In this document: piece after piece, positions 26,590-38,602 of the stretch | How the letters are laid out: each line of letters begins with the position of its first letter | Position numbering within the stretch: the stretch's first letter is position 1 | Made by a program: the position numbers and the translations under genes | The notes under the pieces: generated by a model | Seen by the model: only the letters and a program-made list of their open reading frames with translations | The model's database searches: none | Told to the model about the DNA's origin: nothing | Origin: Aureitalea marina | GTDB taxonomy: Bacteria; Bacteroidota; Bacteroidia; Flavobacteriales; Flavobacteriaceae | Length of the DNA stretch: 64,000 bases | Assembly: GCF_002943755.1 (NCBI RefSeq) | Contig: NZ_MQUB01000001.1 | Coordinates: forward strand, 838,501-902,500 | Direction of reading: 5' to 3'

Positions 26590-28883
26590 TGCATCAGGAA
26601 TACATTATACCAGACCCCTGGTCAATTGTCGAACAAGGATTTGACCCGGAAATGGTCAAGTCGTCAGAGAGTCTGTTCAGTATTGGGAACGGAGCCATGG
26701 GGCAACGGGCCAATTTTGAGGAAAGTTACAGCGGGCCTAGTTTTCAAGGCAGCTATGTTGCCGGGGTTTATTATCCGGATAAGACCCGTGTAGGCTGGTG
26801 GAAGAATGGCTACCCGGAATACTTCGCCAAGGTGCTCAACGCGCCTAACTGGATAGGGATCGACATCAAATTGGATGGGGAGAACCTGGATCTTCACCAT
26901 TGCCAGAAAGTCGATGACTTTCGGCGCGAACTCAACATGAAAGAAGGTTGGTACCGGCGATCCTTTACAGCAACCTTAGCAAACGGATTGGAGATCGCTT
27001 TCCAATCTACTCGTGTGCTATCCTTAGAATGGGATGAATTGGGAATGATCGATCTGAAGATCACTCCACTCAACAGAGACGCTGAGGTAGTGTTTACTCC
27101 CTACCTGGATGGCGGCATTACTAACGAAGATTCTAACTGGGACGATAAATTCTGGGAGATCCACGGAATTTCCAGCCAAGGGAACAGGGCCTTCGTGCAC
27201 TCCATGACGAACAAGACCGAGTTTCATGTCTGTACTTACATGGGTAACCGAATCACACTTGATGGTGAGGTGCAGCAGATGGAAGCTATGACGGATGAGC
27301 AACCTTTGTCTATCAGACAGTCCTATACCGTGAAGGCCTCAAAAGGTCAAGTAGCTGGAATTGAGAAGTATGCTGGATATACTGTTTCAACGAATCACCA
27401 GGTAGACCAATTGATCTCGGCAGCCAATGCTGCAATCGATCAAGGTATGGAAACTGGCGTGAAGGGTATCATGAACTCCCAGGCCGCACAATGGAAAGAT
27501 GTGTGGGAAATGGCGGATATTGTGATCGAAGGGGATGTTAAGGCCCAGCAAGGGATTCGCTTCAACATTTTCCAGCTGAATCAAACCTATTTGGGAAGGG
27601 ATGCCAGGCTCAACATTGGCCCTAAAGGATTTACAGGAGAGAAATACGGAGGAAGTACCTATTGGGATACTGAGGCCTATTGTATTCCCTTTTATATGGC
27701 AACCAAGAATCAGGAGGTGGCCAGGAACCTGTTGACCTATCGATACAACCATTTGGATAGAGCGATTGAGAATGCCGGTAAGCTCGGTTTTACGAATGGT
27801 GCGGCTCTTTATCCCATGGTGACCATGAATGGGGAGGAATGTCACAACGAATGGGAGATCACCTTCGAGGAGATTCACAGGAATGGGGCCATAGCCTTTG
27901 CCATTTACAATTATACACGATATACCAACGATCACTCTTACATCCCGGAGAAGGGATTGGAAGTACTGATTGGTATTGCGCGGTTTTGGGCGCAGCGTGC
28001 CACTTTTTCCACAGACAAGCAGCAGTACGTCATCTTAGGAGTTACCGGTCCTAACGAGTACGAAAATAACGTAAACAACAACTGGTATACCAACTTCACG
28101 GCGCGTTGGTGTATGACCTATGCGGCGGAACAGGTGGCTTCGGTCCAGGTTAATCACCCGGAAGACTACAACCGGATAATTTCCAAGACGGGATTGAGTG
28201 AAGACGAACTCCAAAATTGGAAAGAGATCTCTGAGAAAATGTATTTCCCGCATTCAGAGGAGCATGGGGTTTACTTGCAGCAAGATGGATTCCTGGACAA
28301 GGAATTGATCACGGTAGCGGATCTCGGAAAAGAGAACAGACCGATTAACCAGAAGTGGTCCTGGGACCGTATACTGCGGTCGCCATATATCAAGCAGGCC
28401 GATGTTCTTCAGGGGTTCTATTTCTTCGAAGATCATTTCTCTGAAGAAGACTTGAAAGTACATTTTGATTTTTACGAGCCATTTACGGTTCACGAATCTT
28501 CTTTGTCGCCCTGTGTCCACAGTATACAGGCTGCCAAATTAGGCAGGATGGAGCAGGCCTATACATTCTATCTAAGGACATCTCGACTAGATCTGGACGA
28601 TTATAACAAAGAGGTAGAAGAAGGATGCCACATTACCAGTATGGCAGGAACCTGGATGAGTATAGTAGAAGGTTTTGGCGGCATGCGAGTGAAGGATGGT
28701 ACACTTTCTTTTGAACCCCAGATCCCAAACCAATGGGAGGCTTATACATTCAAAGTGAATTTCCGTGGGCAGATCCTCACTGTAAGAGTAGATCACCAAG
28801 GAGCGTCATATCAAGTAAATAAAGGTGATGGTCTGACCATCATCAACAAGGGAGAGGCCTTAACCGTAGAGCCTTCCCGCTAG
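26589..28883 (+). CDS. Glycoside hydrolase family 65 maltose phosphorylase
   Basis: A 764-residue inverting phosphorylase that splits maltose with phosphate into glucose and beta-glucose 1-phosphate. The active-site segment ECHNEWEITFEEIHRN (from E417) matches maltose phosphorylases, and the Glu after HN (E421) is the likely general acid. The N-terminal beta-sandwich (about residues 1-270), linker, (alpha/alpha)6 barrel (about 320-690) and small C-terminal beta domain fit the family. The adjacent pgmB and amylases support maltose over trehalose or kojibiose. There is no signal peptide, so it acts in the cytoplasm. Confidence 0.92.
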   Translation: MHQEYIIPDPWSIVEQGFDPEMVKSSESLFSIGNGAMGQRANFEESYSGPSFQGSYVAGVYYPDKTRVGWWKNGYPEYFAKVLNAPNWIGIDIKLDGENLDLHHCQKVDDFRRELNMKEGWYRRSFTATLANGLEIAFQSTRVLSLEWDELGMIDLKITPLNRDAEVVFTPYLDGGITNEDSNWDDKFWEIHGISSQGNRAFVHSMTNKTEFHVCTYMGNRITLDGEVQQMEAMTDEQPLSIRQSYTVKASKGQVAGIEKYAGYTVSTNHQVDQLISAANAAIDQGMETGVKGIMNSQAAQWKDVWEMADIVIEGDVKAQQGIRFNIFQLNQTYLGRDARLNIGPKGFTGEKYGGSTYWDTEAYCIPFYMATKNQEVARNLLTYRYNHLDRAIENAGKLGFTNGAALYPMVTMNGEECHNEWEITFEEIHRNGAIAFAIYNYTRYTNDHSYIPEKGLEVLIGIARFWAQRATFSTDKQQYVILGVTGPNEYENNVNNNWYTNFTARWCMTYAAEQVASVQVNHPEDYNRIISKTGLSEDELQNWKEISEKMYFPHSEEHGVYLQQDGFLDKELITVADLGKENRPINQKWSWDRILRSPYIKQADVLQGFYFFEDHFSEEDLKVHFDFYEPFTVHESSLSPCVHSIQAAKLGRMEQAYTFYLRTSRLDLDDYNKEVEEGCHITSMAGTWMSIVEGFGGMRVKDGTLSFEPQIPNQWEAYTFKVNFRGQILTVRVDHQGASYQVNKGDGLTIINKGEALTVEPSR

Positions 28884-28986
28884 AAGAGTTTTTTTTGTTT
28901 TCATTTCGATAGGAGTGCCGGGTCTGCCGATTTAGCAACGACCGGTGGGCCCAAGGCACTTCAAATCAACGACCAAAACATCAGTG

Positions 28987-30669
28987 ATGAAAAAACAGCT
29001 ATTATCATTCATAATCTTATGCTCAGTAGTTCTTTTTGGTTGTGCCGAAAAGAAGGATGAGCCAACACAAGAAACAGCATTGGCCGATACTGTCCAGGAA
29101 ATTCCTTTCGACTGGAATGCTGCCAATGTCTATTTTTTATTGACGGATCGTTTCAACAATGCAGATCCTGCCAATGATGTCAATTATGGGCGAAACCAGA
29201 CCTCGGGTGTTCTCCGGGGTTTTGAAGGAGGAGACCTGAAGGGGGTTACGGCCAAGATCAAAGAAGGCTATTTCGATGACTTGGGGATCAATGCCATTTG
29301 GATGACACCTGTTGTGGAACAGATTCACAGCGGTACAGACGAAGGAACTGGCTACAGTTATCCTTTTCACGGTTATTGGACTTCAGATTGGACCACCTTG
29401 GACCCCAATTTTGGAACCGAGGACGACTTGGCGGACCTGGTCAAAACGGCCCACGAACACGGTATCCGCATACTGCTTGATGCTGTGATCAATCATACGG
29501 GGCCGGTCACCGATTCAGATCCGGTGTGGCCAGAGGAATGGGTGAGAACCTCCCCCAAATGTACCTATGAATCTTATGAAACTGCTATTACATGTACCCT
29601 GGTAGAGAATCTGCCGGACATCAAGACAGAGAGCGATGCCGAAGTTGAGCTCCCGCCACAATTGGCCGAGAAATGGAAGGCCGAGGGCCGATATGAGCAG
29701 GAGATGCAGGAACTGGACGAATTCTTTGCCCGTACTGGCTATCCTAGGGCTGCCAGATTCTATATCATGAAATGGTTGACCGATTATATCACAGATTACG
29801 GGATTGATGGGTATAGAGTAGATACGGTCAGGCATGTGGAAGAATACACCTGGCAAGAGTTCCGGGATCAATGTGATTTTGCATTTGCCCAATGGAAGGC
29901 CAACAATCCTGAGGCGGTCATGGACGATAATGGTTTTTACCTGGTAGGAGAGGTCTATGGATATGGAATAGGAACAGGGCGCTATTTCGATTTTGGGGAC
30001 AAACAGGTGGACTATTTTGATGATATGTTCGATGCCCTGATCAACTTCGATCTAAAGAACACTGATACTGAATTAGGTTACGAACAACTATTCAGTCGCT
30101 ATGATAGTATACTCAATAGCAGTCTGGCTGGTTTTGGCACTCTCAGTTATATGACTTCTCACGATGATTCCTCTCCCTTTGACAAGAGCAGGGAAAAAAC
30201 CTATCAAACTGCAACTTTGTTGCAGTTGGCTCCGGGTGCTGCCCAGGTATATTATGGCGACGAGTCTGCCAGATCGCTTATTATCGAAGGAACCGAAGGC
30301 GATGCAACACTGCGCTCATTCATGAACTGGGAAGATATTACCGACAATGCCGAAACCCAAGAGTTGATGAAACATTGGCAGCGATTGGGGCAGTTTCGCC
30401 ATGATCATCCAGCGGTGGGTGCCGGGCGACACCGTGTTATCTCTGAGAACCCGTATCTGTTTAGCCGGACCTATACCACCGATAGGTATAGCGAAGAGGT
30501 AGTAGTTGGACTCGATCTGGAGGCAGGAAGCAAGACCTTGGATGTTTCTACGGTATTCCAGAACGGAGATCAGTTGACAGATCGGTATTCCGATCAGCAA
30601 CTCACGGTTACCGATGGTAAGGTGGTCTTCGATTCGCCTTATGATATTGTGCTGCTGGAGAAAAATTGA
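28987..30669 (+). CDS. GH13 alpha-amylase family lipoprotein
   Basis: A 560-residue exported amylase. I use the ATG at 28987 (MKKQLLSFIILCSVVLFGC), which gives a lipoprotein signal with lipobox LFGC; an in-frame ATG at 28945 would add 14 residues before it. GH13 conserved regions are LLDAVINHTGP (I), DGYRVDTVRH with the nucleophile Asp (II), YLVGEVYG with the acid/base Glu (III) and MTSHDD (IV). It is anchored to the outer membrane or periplasm and degrades starch or maltodextrins to feed the transporter. The next gene starts 3 bp downstream. Confidence 0.93.
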   Translation: MKKQLLSFIILCSVVLFGCAEKKDEPTQETALADTVQEIPFDWNAANVYFLLTDRFNNADPANDVNYGRNQTSGVLRGFEGGDLKGVTAKIKEGYFDDLGINAIWMTPVVEQIHSGTDEGTGYSYPFHGYWTSDWTTLDPNFGTEDDLADLVKTAHEHGIRILLDAVINHTGPVTDSDPVWPEEWVRTSPKCTYESYETAITCTLVENLPDIKTESDAEVELPPQLAEKWKAEGRYEQEMQELDEFFARTGYPRAARFYIMKWLTDYITDYGIDGYRVDTVRHVEEYTWQEFRDQCDFAFAQWKANNPEAVMDDNGFYLVGEVYGYGIGTGRYFDFGDKQVDYFDDMFDALINFDLKNTDTELGYEQLFSRYDSILNSSLAGFGTLSYMTSHDDSSPFDKSREKTYQTATLLQLAPGAAQVYYGDESARSLIIEGTEGDATLRSFMNWEDITDNAETQELMKHWQRLGQFRHDHPAVGAGRHRVISENPYLFSRTYTTDRYSEEVVVGLDLEAGSKTLDVSTVFQNGDQLTDRYSDQQLTVTDGKVVFDSPYDIVLLEKN

Positions 30670-30672
30670 TTC

Positions 30673-32136
30673 ATGAACAAGAAAATTAACACCTATTGGG
30701 TCTTGTTGCTCGGTTGTCTTTTGTTGACCGGTTGTCAATCCAATAAAAAAGAAAAAGAACATTCGACTATGGAAACCCAAGAATTAGCAACTGCTTTGGC
30801 ACCCATGAGTGCTGAGGTCATGGAGAGTGCCATCATTTACGAGGCAAATATCCGTCAATATTCTGCAGAAGGGACATTTGAGGCCTTTACCAGGGATATA
30901 CCCCAATTGAAGGAATTAGGTGTCAATATTATCTGGTTGATGCCGGTTTATCCCATCAGCGAGATCCGGCGAAAGGCTACAGGAGACCTGATGGTCGAGG
31001 ATATCGAGGACCCGGAAGAGCGCAAAAAGTATTTGGGCAGTTATTATGCCATTTCAGACTACACGGCCATCAACCCGGAGTTTGGAACCTTGGAAGATTT
31101 CCGGAAATTGGTTGCGACTGCCCATGAGAATGGTATGTATGTGATCCTGGATTGGGTGGCTAACCACACCGGTTGGGATCATGTCTGGATCACGGAGCAT
31201 CCTGACTATTATACCAAGAATGCTGATGGAGAGATAACCGATCCATTACAGGGTGATGGAACTCCCTGGGGATGGAGCGATGTGGCGGATCTGAACTACG
31301 ACAATGCAGAGATGCGCGAGGCTATGATACAGTCTATGATGTATTGGTTGAAAGAAGAGGGCATAGATGGATTCCGCTGTGATGTAGCTGCTACGGTACC
31401 CACTTGGTTTTGGAAGGAGGCAATAGGCAGGCTAAGGGCAGAGAAACCGATATTCATGCTTGCTGAGGCTTGGGAGCCTGAACTGATGGAAGGCGATCTT
31501 TTTGATATGGGATATGGCTGGGACGGTCATCATTTGATGAACGATATTGCCAAGGAGCATAAGAATGCCTGGGATTGGAATAACTATATGAACGATCGTT
31601 TTGTGAAATATGGGGATGACGACATACTGATGAATTTCCTAACCAACCACGACGAGAATTCATGGAATGGGACTATATCGGAGAGAATGGGCAATAACCG
31701 CGAGACTTTTCTGGCATTAGCCTATAGTATGCCCGGAATGCCCCTGATCTACAGCGGCCAGGAATACGATCTGGATCATCGTTTAAAGTTCTTCGAGAAG
31801 GATTCCATTCCGAAGACCAAGGGTAAAATGTGGCCGCTTATGGCCAAATTGGCGAAACTCAAGCAAACTGAGAAGGCATTGGATGGCGGAAAGCAGCGAG
31901 CTGGCTACCAACGGGTAGATACTTCAGAAGGTGACCACATCCTGGCATTTCGTAGAACACAAGATGAAGCTGAGCTGATCTATGTGGCAAATATGCGCTC
32001 GGAAGCGACTAATTTCACCTTGGATCTAAATGGAAATTATACAGATTACATGAGCGGAGAATCCTTGACGATCCAGCCCGGGTCGCAGTTGGAGTTTGGT
32101 CCTTGGGAGTACAAGATCCTGAGGCGTTCAAACTGA
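30673..32136 (+). CDS. Second GH13 alpha-amylase family lipoprotein
   Basis: A 487-residue exported amylase-family enzyme with signal peptide and lipobox LTGC (about residues 18-21). GH13 regions are VILDWVANHTGW (I), DGFRCDVAATVP with nucleophile Asp (II), FMLAEAWEPE with the Glu (III) and FLTNHDENSW (IV). It differs clearly from the preceding amylase in sequence and length, so the two may have different roles, for example endo-amylase versus maltodextrin glucosidase; I cannot assign which. It ends the maltodextrin locus, and a terminator hairpin follows. Confidence 0.93.
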   Translation: MNKKINTYWVLLLGCLLLTGCQSNKKEKEHSTMETQELATALAPMSAEVMESAIIYEANIRQYSAEGTFEAFTRDIPQLKELGVNIIWLMPVYPISEIRRKATGDLMVEDIEDPEERKKYLGSYYAISDYTAINPEFGTLEDFRKLVATAHENGMYVILDWVANHTGWDHVWITEHPDYYTKNADGEITDPLQGDGTPWGWSDVADLNYDNAEMREAMIQSMMYWLKEEGIDGFRCDVAATVPTWFWKEAIGRLRAEKPIFMLAEAWEPELMEGDLFDMGYGWDGHHLMNDIAKEHKNAWDWNNYMNDRFVKYGDDDILMNFLTNHDENSWNGTISERMGNNRETFLALAYSMPGMPLIYSGQEYDLDHRLKFFEKDSIPKTKGKMWPLMAKLAKLKQTEKALDGGKQRAGYQRVDTSEGDHILAFRRTQDEAELIYVANMRSEATNFTLDLNGNYTDYMSGESLTIQPGSQLEFGPWEYKILRRSN

Positions 32137-32155
32137 GATTGAATAGCAACCTTTT

Positions 32156-32176
32156 GGGCTAATCAGCCCTTTATTT
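32156..32176 (+). terminator. Terminator after the maltodextrin locus
   Basis: GGGCT (32156-32160), loop AATC and AGCCC (32165-32169) are followed by TTTATTT. A second small hairpin (GGGC/GCCC, 32180-32192) follows directly. Confidence 0.6.
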
Positions 32177-32209
32177 ATAGGGCTTGACGCCCTTAAATGT
32201 TAAATTTTA

Positions 32210-32233
32210 TCAACCGAAAACGTTATAGTTTAA
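32210..32233. promoter_or_regulatory. Putative LacI-family operator upstream of pfkA
   Basis: An imperfect dyad centred on the CG of AAAACGTT pairs at 9 of 12 positions. It contains CGAAAACGTT (32215-32224), the exact inverse of AACGTTTTCG in the dyad upstream of lacI. It ends 46 bp before the pfkA ATG. Confidence 0.4.
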
Positions 32234-32278
32234 CCCCTTCATTGCTAGTTCCTTGGCAAAGGCGTAATTTTACATAAG

Positions 32279-34272
<1,994 letters not shown>

Positions 34273-34275
34273 TCT

Positions 34276-35130
34276 ATGACTATTATCGCCGATGGCGGAT
34301 CCACAAAATGCGATTGGATTTTGTTGGATTCCGAAGGAAACCTGGTACTGAAGACTCGTACCCGGGGACTGAATCCTGCCGTAGTTCCCCAGGAGGAACT
34401 ATATGTTCGTATAAAAGAGAATTCTGAGTTGCCGGCCTTGTTTGAAACTGCCACCATGGTGGATTTCTACGGGGCAGGAGCTGGTACAGAAACACCTCAG
34501 AAGATACTTGCTGGCGTCCTTTCCGATCTCTTTAAAAATGCGGAGGTCAATGTGATGGAGGACATGGCTGCCGCTGTTTACGCAGCCACCACAGAGCCCG
34601 GAATCGTCTGTATCCTGGGAACCGGCTCCAATAGTTGCTATTACGACGGAGAGAACATTCATACACCCATCGCTTCGCTTGGCTTCAGCTTAATGGATGA
34701 AGCCAGTGGGAACTACTTTGGGAAGCGACTGATCAGGGATTATTTTTATCGGCGCATGCCCATTCAGATCGCAAGCGAATTTGAAAAACGCTTCGATCTC
34801 GACCCGGATGTGATCAAGATGAATCTTTACCAACGTCCTAATCCGAATACCTACCTGGCCTCTTTTGCCGAATTCATCTTTACGGCAGAGGAAGTAAATG
34901 GTTATTTCTATACACTAATTCGGGAGGGAATGGTTCGCTTTATCGAATATCGTATCATGTGTTATAAGGAGGCGCAGAGCGTTCCAATTCACTTTATCGG
35001 TTCGATTGCCCACTTCTCTGTCGACATTATCCGCGATTGTATGAAACGTTATCAGTTGGATCTGGGTAATGTCATTAGAAGGCCTATCGATGGCTTGATC
35101 GATTATTATAAAGAGCATAAACTAAACTAA
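34276..35130 (+). CDS. BadF/BadG/BcrA/BcrD-type ATPase, N-acetylglucosamine kinase-like
   Basis: A 284-residue ASKHA-fold kinase. The phosphate-1 motif [14 protein letters not shown] (residues 5-18) and the [12 protein letters not shown] segment (about 115-126) place it in the N-acetylglucosamine kinase-like family found throughout Bacteroidota. The likely reaction is ATP-dependent phosphorylation of GlcNAc or a related sugar. It sits between gap and pgi with 2-3 bp gaps, so it is coexpressed with glycolysis. It could also be a glucose kinase for the free glucose released by maltose phosphorylase, which would suit the neighbourhood; sequence alone does not decide. Confidence 0.8.
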   Translation: MTIIADGGSTKCDWILLDSEGNLVLKTRTRGLNPAVVPQEELYVRIKENSELPALFETATMVDFYGAGAGTETPQKILAGVLSDLFKNAEVNVMEDMAAAVYAATTEPGIVCILGTGSNSCYYDGENIHTPIASLGFSLMDEASGNYFGKRLIRDYFYRRMPIQIASEFEKRFDLDPDVIKMNLYQRPNPNTYLASFAEFIFTAEEVNGYFYTLIREGMVRFIEYRIMCYKEAQSVPIHFIGSIAHFSVDIIRDCMKRYQLDLGNVIRRPIDGLIDYYKEHKLN

Positions 35131-35132
35131 CC

Positions 35133-36698
35133 ATGGTACTACCATCGGTCAACCCAACACAGACTCAGGCTTGGAAAAAGCTTGAGCACATTCGGCGCGA
35201 ACGGAATTTCCAATTACAGGACCTGTTTCGGGAAGATCCTGGAAGGGCAGAGCATATGCATATCGCCTGGGAGGATATTTACCTGGACTATTCCAAGAAT
35301 CTCCTGGACCAGGAGGTGATCGACTTGCTGATGCAGTTGGCCGACGAAGTAGGATTACGGCAGGCCATCGATCTGCAGTTTGCCGGTGAGCCTATTAACG
35401 AGACCGAGGGCAGGGCTGTTTGGCATACCGCCTTACGGAACATGAGTAGCCTTCCTCCGGAGGTCAAAGCTACCCTTAGCCAGATCAAGCGTTTTACGGA
35501 TTCCGTCGTTGATGGAAATTGGAAAGGGCATACGGGGAAAAGCATAAGCCATGTGGTCAATATTGGGATAGGTGGAAGTGACCTGGGACCGGATATGGTG
35601 GTAGAAGCCCTGCGATATTATCGCAATCACCTGGATGTTCGCTTTGTTTCCAATGTAGATGGGGACCATGTGATGGAAACAATCAAAGACCTGGACCCGG
35701 AAACCACCCTCTTTATCATCGTTTCGAAAACCTTCACTACCCAGGAGACCCTGACCAATGCCAGAACGATTAGGCAGTGGTTCCTGAGTCAGGCGAGCGA
35801 AGGAGATATAGCCAAGCATTTTGTAGCGGTTTCCACCAATTTGGAGGCTGTTGCAGACTTTGGCATACTGCCTGAAAATACCTTTCCGATGTGGGATTGG
35901 GTGGGTGGACGCTTTTCGCTTTGGAGTGCGGTAGGCTTGTCCATTGCCTGTGCCGTAGGATTTGAGAATTTCAAAGAATTGTTGATGGGTGCACATCGCA
36001 TGGATGAGCATTTCAAAGCTTCTGAGTTCAAACAGAATGTCCCTGTCATGTTAGCCTTGATCTCGGTTTGGTACAATAACTTTTATGGTGCCGAGACGGA
36101 GGCGATTGTTCCTTACTCCCAATACTTGTCTAAACTGGTTGCCTATCTGCAACAGGGTATAATGGAATCCAATGGTAAAGGAGTTGACCGAAATGGCGAA
36201 CCGATCGATTATCAAACCGGAACTATAATTTGGGGAAGTACCGGGACAAATGCACAACACGCCTTCTTTCAGTTGATCCACCAGGGAACCAAACTGATCC
36301 CAACGGATTTTATCGCCTTCGCCAAATCTCTGCACGGTAAGCAGGACCATCAAAATAAGCTATTGGCCAATTGCTTTGCCCAGACCGAGGCCCTGATGGA
36401 GGGGACCTGGGGTAGTAAGGTGGAGAATAATTTCAAGCAATTCACCGGTAACAGACCGACCAACACCCTTTTAATTGACGAATTAACTCCCGCAGGTTTA
36501 GGAGAACTGATCGCTTGCTATGAGCATAAACTTTTTGTTCAAGGAATCGTTTGGAATATTTTTAGCTACGACCAGTGGGGAGTAGAGTTGGGAAAGAAAC
36601 TAGCCAAGGGCACACTTTCTGCCATTGAAGACCCTACATTAGGCGGTAAGAACAGTTCTACTCAGGGACTTTTAGAACGCTTTAGGAGTAAGGGATAA
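35133..36698 (+). CDS. pgi: Glucose-6-phosphate isomerase
   Basis: A 521-residue enzyme interconverting glucose 6-phosphate and fructose 6-phosphate. Visible family segments are [16 protein letters not shown] (substrate phosphate site), [33 protein letters not shown] and [22 protein letters not shown] with the catalytic Glu/His region. [10 protein letters not shown] is the usual RAVLHTALR with Leu to Trp. It is slightly shorter than the common 545 residues but complete. It ends the glycolytic operon, and a strong terminator follows. Confidence 0.95.
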   Translation: MVLPSVNPTQTQAWKKLEHIRRERNFQLQDLFREDPGRAEHMHIAWEDIYLDYSKNLLDQEVIDLLMQLADEVGLRQAIDLQFAGEPINETEGRAVWHTALRNMSSLPPEVKATLSQIKRFTDSVVDGNWKGHTGKSISHVVNIGIGGSDLGPDMVVEALRYYRNHLDVRFVSNVDGDHVMETIKDLDPETTLFIIVSKTFTTQETLTNARTIRQWFLSQASEGDIAKHFVAVSTNLEAVADFGILPENTFPMWDWVGGRFSLWSAVGLSIACAVGFENFKELLMGAHRMDEHFKASEFKQNVPVMLALISVWYNNFYGAETEAIVPYSQYLSKLVAYLQQGIMESNGKGVDRNGEPIDYQTGTIIWGSTGTNAQHAFFQLIHQGTKLIPTDFIAFAKSLHGKQDHQNKLLANCFAQTEALMEGTWGSKVENNFKQFTGNRPTNTLLIDELTPAGLGELIACYEHKLFVQGIVWNIFSYDQWGVELGKKLAKGTLSAIEDPTLGGKNSSTQGLLERFRSKG

Positions 36699-36727
36699 CA
36701 CCTCACTAAAAATCTATTTGTAAGAAT

Positions 36728-36760
36728 AAACCTCGGCATTTGTCCGAGGTTTTATATTTT
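36728..36760 (+). terminator. Rho-independent terminator of the glycolytic operon
   Basis: AAACCTCGG (36728-36736), loop CATTTGT and CCGAGGTTT (36744-36752) form a 9-bp stem. It is followed by TATATTTTT, a classic U-tract. It separates pgi from the next cassette. Confidence 0.85.
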
Positions 36761-36825
36761 TATGTGCGAACTGGTACTAATTCTACCTATCCCCAAACAA
36801 ATGAATAAACCTTAAAACTTCAACT

Positions 36826-37194
36826 ATGAGCGAACAAAACAAACGCATTAGCTTGGCTACGGCCAAAACCTGGACTGCAGAATTCAGAACTCGTCAAAGC
36901 GGTCAAACCAAAGCATTTCTTATCCCGATCCAGGACCTGGAAGGGGTGCTCAACGAGATCAAAGGGCAAACTGGAGAACCTTGTGCCCGAGCCTATATGG
37001 GAATTGATCCTTCCAATGGGGAGCAGAAACTAATCCTCATCGGTACAACCCAGGAGAAGGATAGAGATGGAAACGTGGTATACAGGGATATGCTACCATC
37101 TGAAGAAGAGTCCGATGAAGGACCAGGACCTGGTATTTACGACTTCACTCGTCCTTGCCCACCATATTGTGATCCTAATAGTCCTCTAAATTAA
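36826..37194 (+). CDS. Small hypothetical protein with conserved Cys-Pro C-terminal tail
   Basis: A 122-residue soluble protein with no signal peptide. The body (about residues 1-85) is predicted mixed alpha/beta with the segments KTWTAEFRTR, KAFLIPIQDLEGVL and CARAYMGIDPSNGEQKLILIGTT. An acidic linker (SEEESDEGPGPG) and a distinctive tail (IYDFTRPCPPYCDPNSPLN) follow. I recall similar small proteins with a CPPxCD-type tail in flavobacteria but know no function. The stop overlaps the next start (TAATG). It heads a four-gene cassette with a 7-TM protein, histidine kinase and response regulator, so it may be the sensed or regulatory partner. Confidence 0.65.
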   Translation: MSEQNKRISLATAKTWTAEFRTRQSGQTKAFLIPIQDLEGVLNEIKGQTGEPCARAYMGIDPSNGEQKLILIGTTQEKDRDGNVVYRDMLPSEEESDEGPGPGIYDFTRPCPPYCDPNSPLN

Positions 37195-37844
37195 TGGATG
37201 AATTACTGACCAAGGCTTCATTAGTCACCACATACCTCTCACCGGTTTTAGCTGTGCTCTTTCTATTGAAGTGGAAAGAAAATGGTGTTGTATATCGCTG
37301 GTTTACGATGTATTTGGTGGCTATCGGAGTCATTCAGCTTGCCCAGGATCTTGTTATCCGCTTTTCTCCGGATGAATACAATTTATTCTTGTTCAAGTAT
37401 TATTTGATTTTTGAGTTCATCACCTTATCCTTTTTCTATCGGTCAATGCTCAAAAGCAAATGGATCAATTGGGTGATAATAGGCATACTGCTCATAATTA
37501 CCGTACAGTATATTTATTATCCAGAATACTTGGAAATCTATAATCCACTTGGAATTTGGTTGACACACTGTGCTTTGGTGGCTTTAGCGATCAATCATTT
37601 ATACCGGACTCTCAGCGATCCTTTACCTTTTACATTGATAAGCGCTGGTCTGGTAGTATATCTAATGGGCAGTGCAGTAGTCTTTAGTGCCGGAAACATT
37701 TTTCAGGATGTTAGTATACCAAGGTCTGTGGTCAGTTTCCTATCCAGGATTAACAGCCTGCTCTATTTGGGATTGCAGATTCTAATCATATTTGAATGGA
37801 TGACCAAATATTCGGGGGCGAGAGCTCTTTCCTTACGCCGATAG
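37194..37844 (+). CDS. Seven-helix membrane protein, probable sensor partner
   Basis: A 216-residue integral-membrane protein with about seven hydrophobic segments covering nearly the whole chain (residues 10-25, 34-53, 62-82, 87-107, 115-133, 144-165 and 180-200). It ends in a short basic tail. No named family is recognised. It starts at an ATG overlapping the stop of the small Cys-Pro-tailed protein and overlaps the kinase gene by 49 bp. The kinase has only one membrane helix, so this protein may supply the sensing domain, in the manner of 7-TM receptors fused to kinases elsewhere. Confidence 0.65.
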   Translation: MDELLTKASLVTTYLSPVLAVLFLLKWKENGVVYRWFTMYLVAIGVIQLAQDLVIRFSPDEYNLFLFKYYLIFEFITLSFFYRSMLKSKWINWVIIGILLIITVQYIYYPEYLEIYNPLGIWLTHCALVALAINHLYRTLSDPLPFTLISAGLVVYLMGSAVVFSAGNIFQDVSIPRSVVSFLSRINSLLYLGLQILIIFEWMTKYSGARALSLRR

Positions 37845-38602
37845 TCCTTTCTTTAGGGATTATCATTTTCCTTGCAGTTGGAATTGTCCTTTTCTTCTTT
37901 TTCTCAAGAAAGAAGATCATTCAGGCCCAGTTGGATAAGGCCGAAGTGGAGATCAAGGCTCAAAGGGACCTGCTTAAGGCGACCCTGGTCACCCAGGAGG
38001 AAGAACGAAAGAGGATTGCACAGGATCTGCACGATGCCATCAGTTCTAAACTGAATGTGGTTTCATTAAATGCCAATTTGCTCAGGGAAAGTGGTATGCC
38101 CGAGGATGAGGTTGTTCATGTAGGCGAGAAGATCGCACAGGTAACTGCTGGTGTCCTTGAAAGTTCGCGCCAGATCGCCCATGATCTCTTGCCGCCCACC
38201 TTGGTTAAGTTTGGCCTGGAAGCTGCCTTGGAAGAATTGACTGAGGAAATGACTCATGGAGCAAGTTTTCAATTGGAAACGGATTTAGACTATCAATCAG
38301 GACTGCTTAGTCCTGAAGAAGAACTGCATTTGTTTCGGATCGTGCAGGAATGCCTGAATAACACCTTCAAGTATGCCGAAGCTACTCAGATAGACCTTAA
38401 TCTAAGGGGTTTCGAAAAGATAGTATCTTTGAACTACCGCGATAATGGTAAGGGGTTTGACTGGGAGGAGAAGCAAAGATCTTCCCGTGGTTTGGGATTG
38501 AGCGGAATTCAGAACCGGGTTGAATTACTGGAAGGTGATCTGGATATAAAATCTGACCTGGGCAAAGGATTTGAACTAACTATAAAAATCGATCGATCTT
38601 GA
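37796..38602 (+). CDS. Sensor histidine kinase, HisKA_3 (NarX/DesK-like)
   Basis: A 268-residue kinase with one membrane helix (residues 14-36) and almost no extracytoplasmic part. A coiled coil (about 40-70) leads into the HisKA_3 dimerisation box RIAQDLHDAISSKL with phospho-acceptor H79. The ATPase domain has N-box QECLNNTFKYA, G1 DNGKGF and G2 GLGLSGIQNR. The ATG at 37796 lies inside the previous gene, but it is the start that includes the whole helix. The stop overlaps the response-regulator start, so they form an obvious pair. The signal is probably provided by the two upstream proteins. Confidence 0.9.
   Translation: MDDQIFGGESSFLTPIVLSLGIIIFLAVGIVLFFFFSRKKIIQAQLDKAEVEIKAQRDLLKATLVTQEEERKRIAQDLHDAISSKLNVVSLNANLLRESGMPEDEVVHVGEKIAQVTAGVLESSRQIAHDLLPPTLVKFGLEAALEELTEEMTHGASFQLETDLDYQSGLLSPEEELHLFRIVQECLNNTFKYAEATQIDLNLRGFEKIVSLNYRDNGKGFDWEEKQRSSRGLGLSGIQNRVELLEGDLDIKSDLGKGFELTIKIDRS

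Noticed and set aside
37796-37844. Possible frameshift joining the 7-TM protein and histidine kinase
   Set aside because: The 49-bp overlap is long, but the kinase start supplies a complete membrane helix and the 7-TM protein ends naturally, so two separate genes are the simpler reading.
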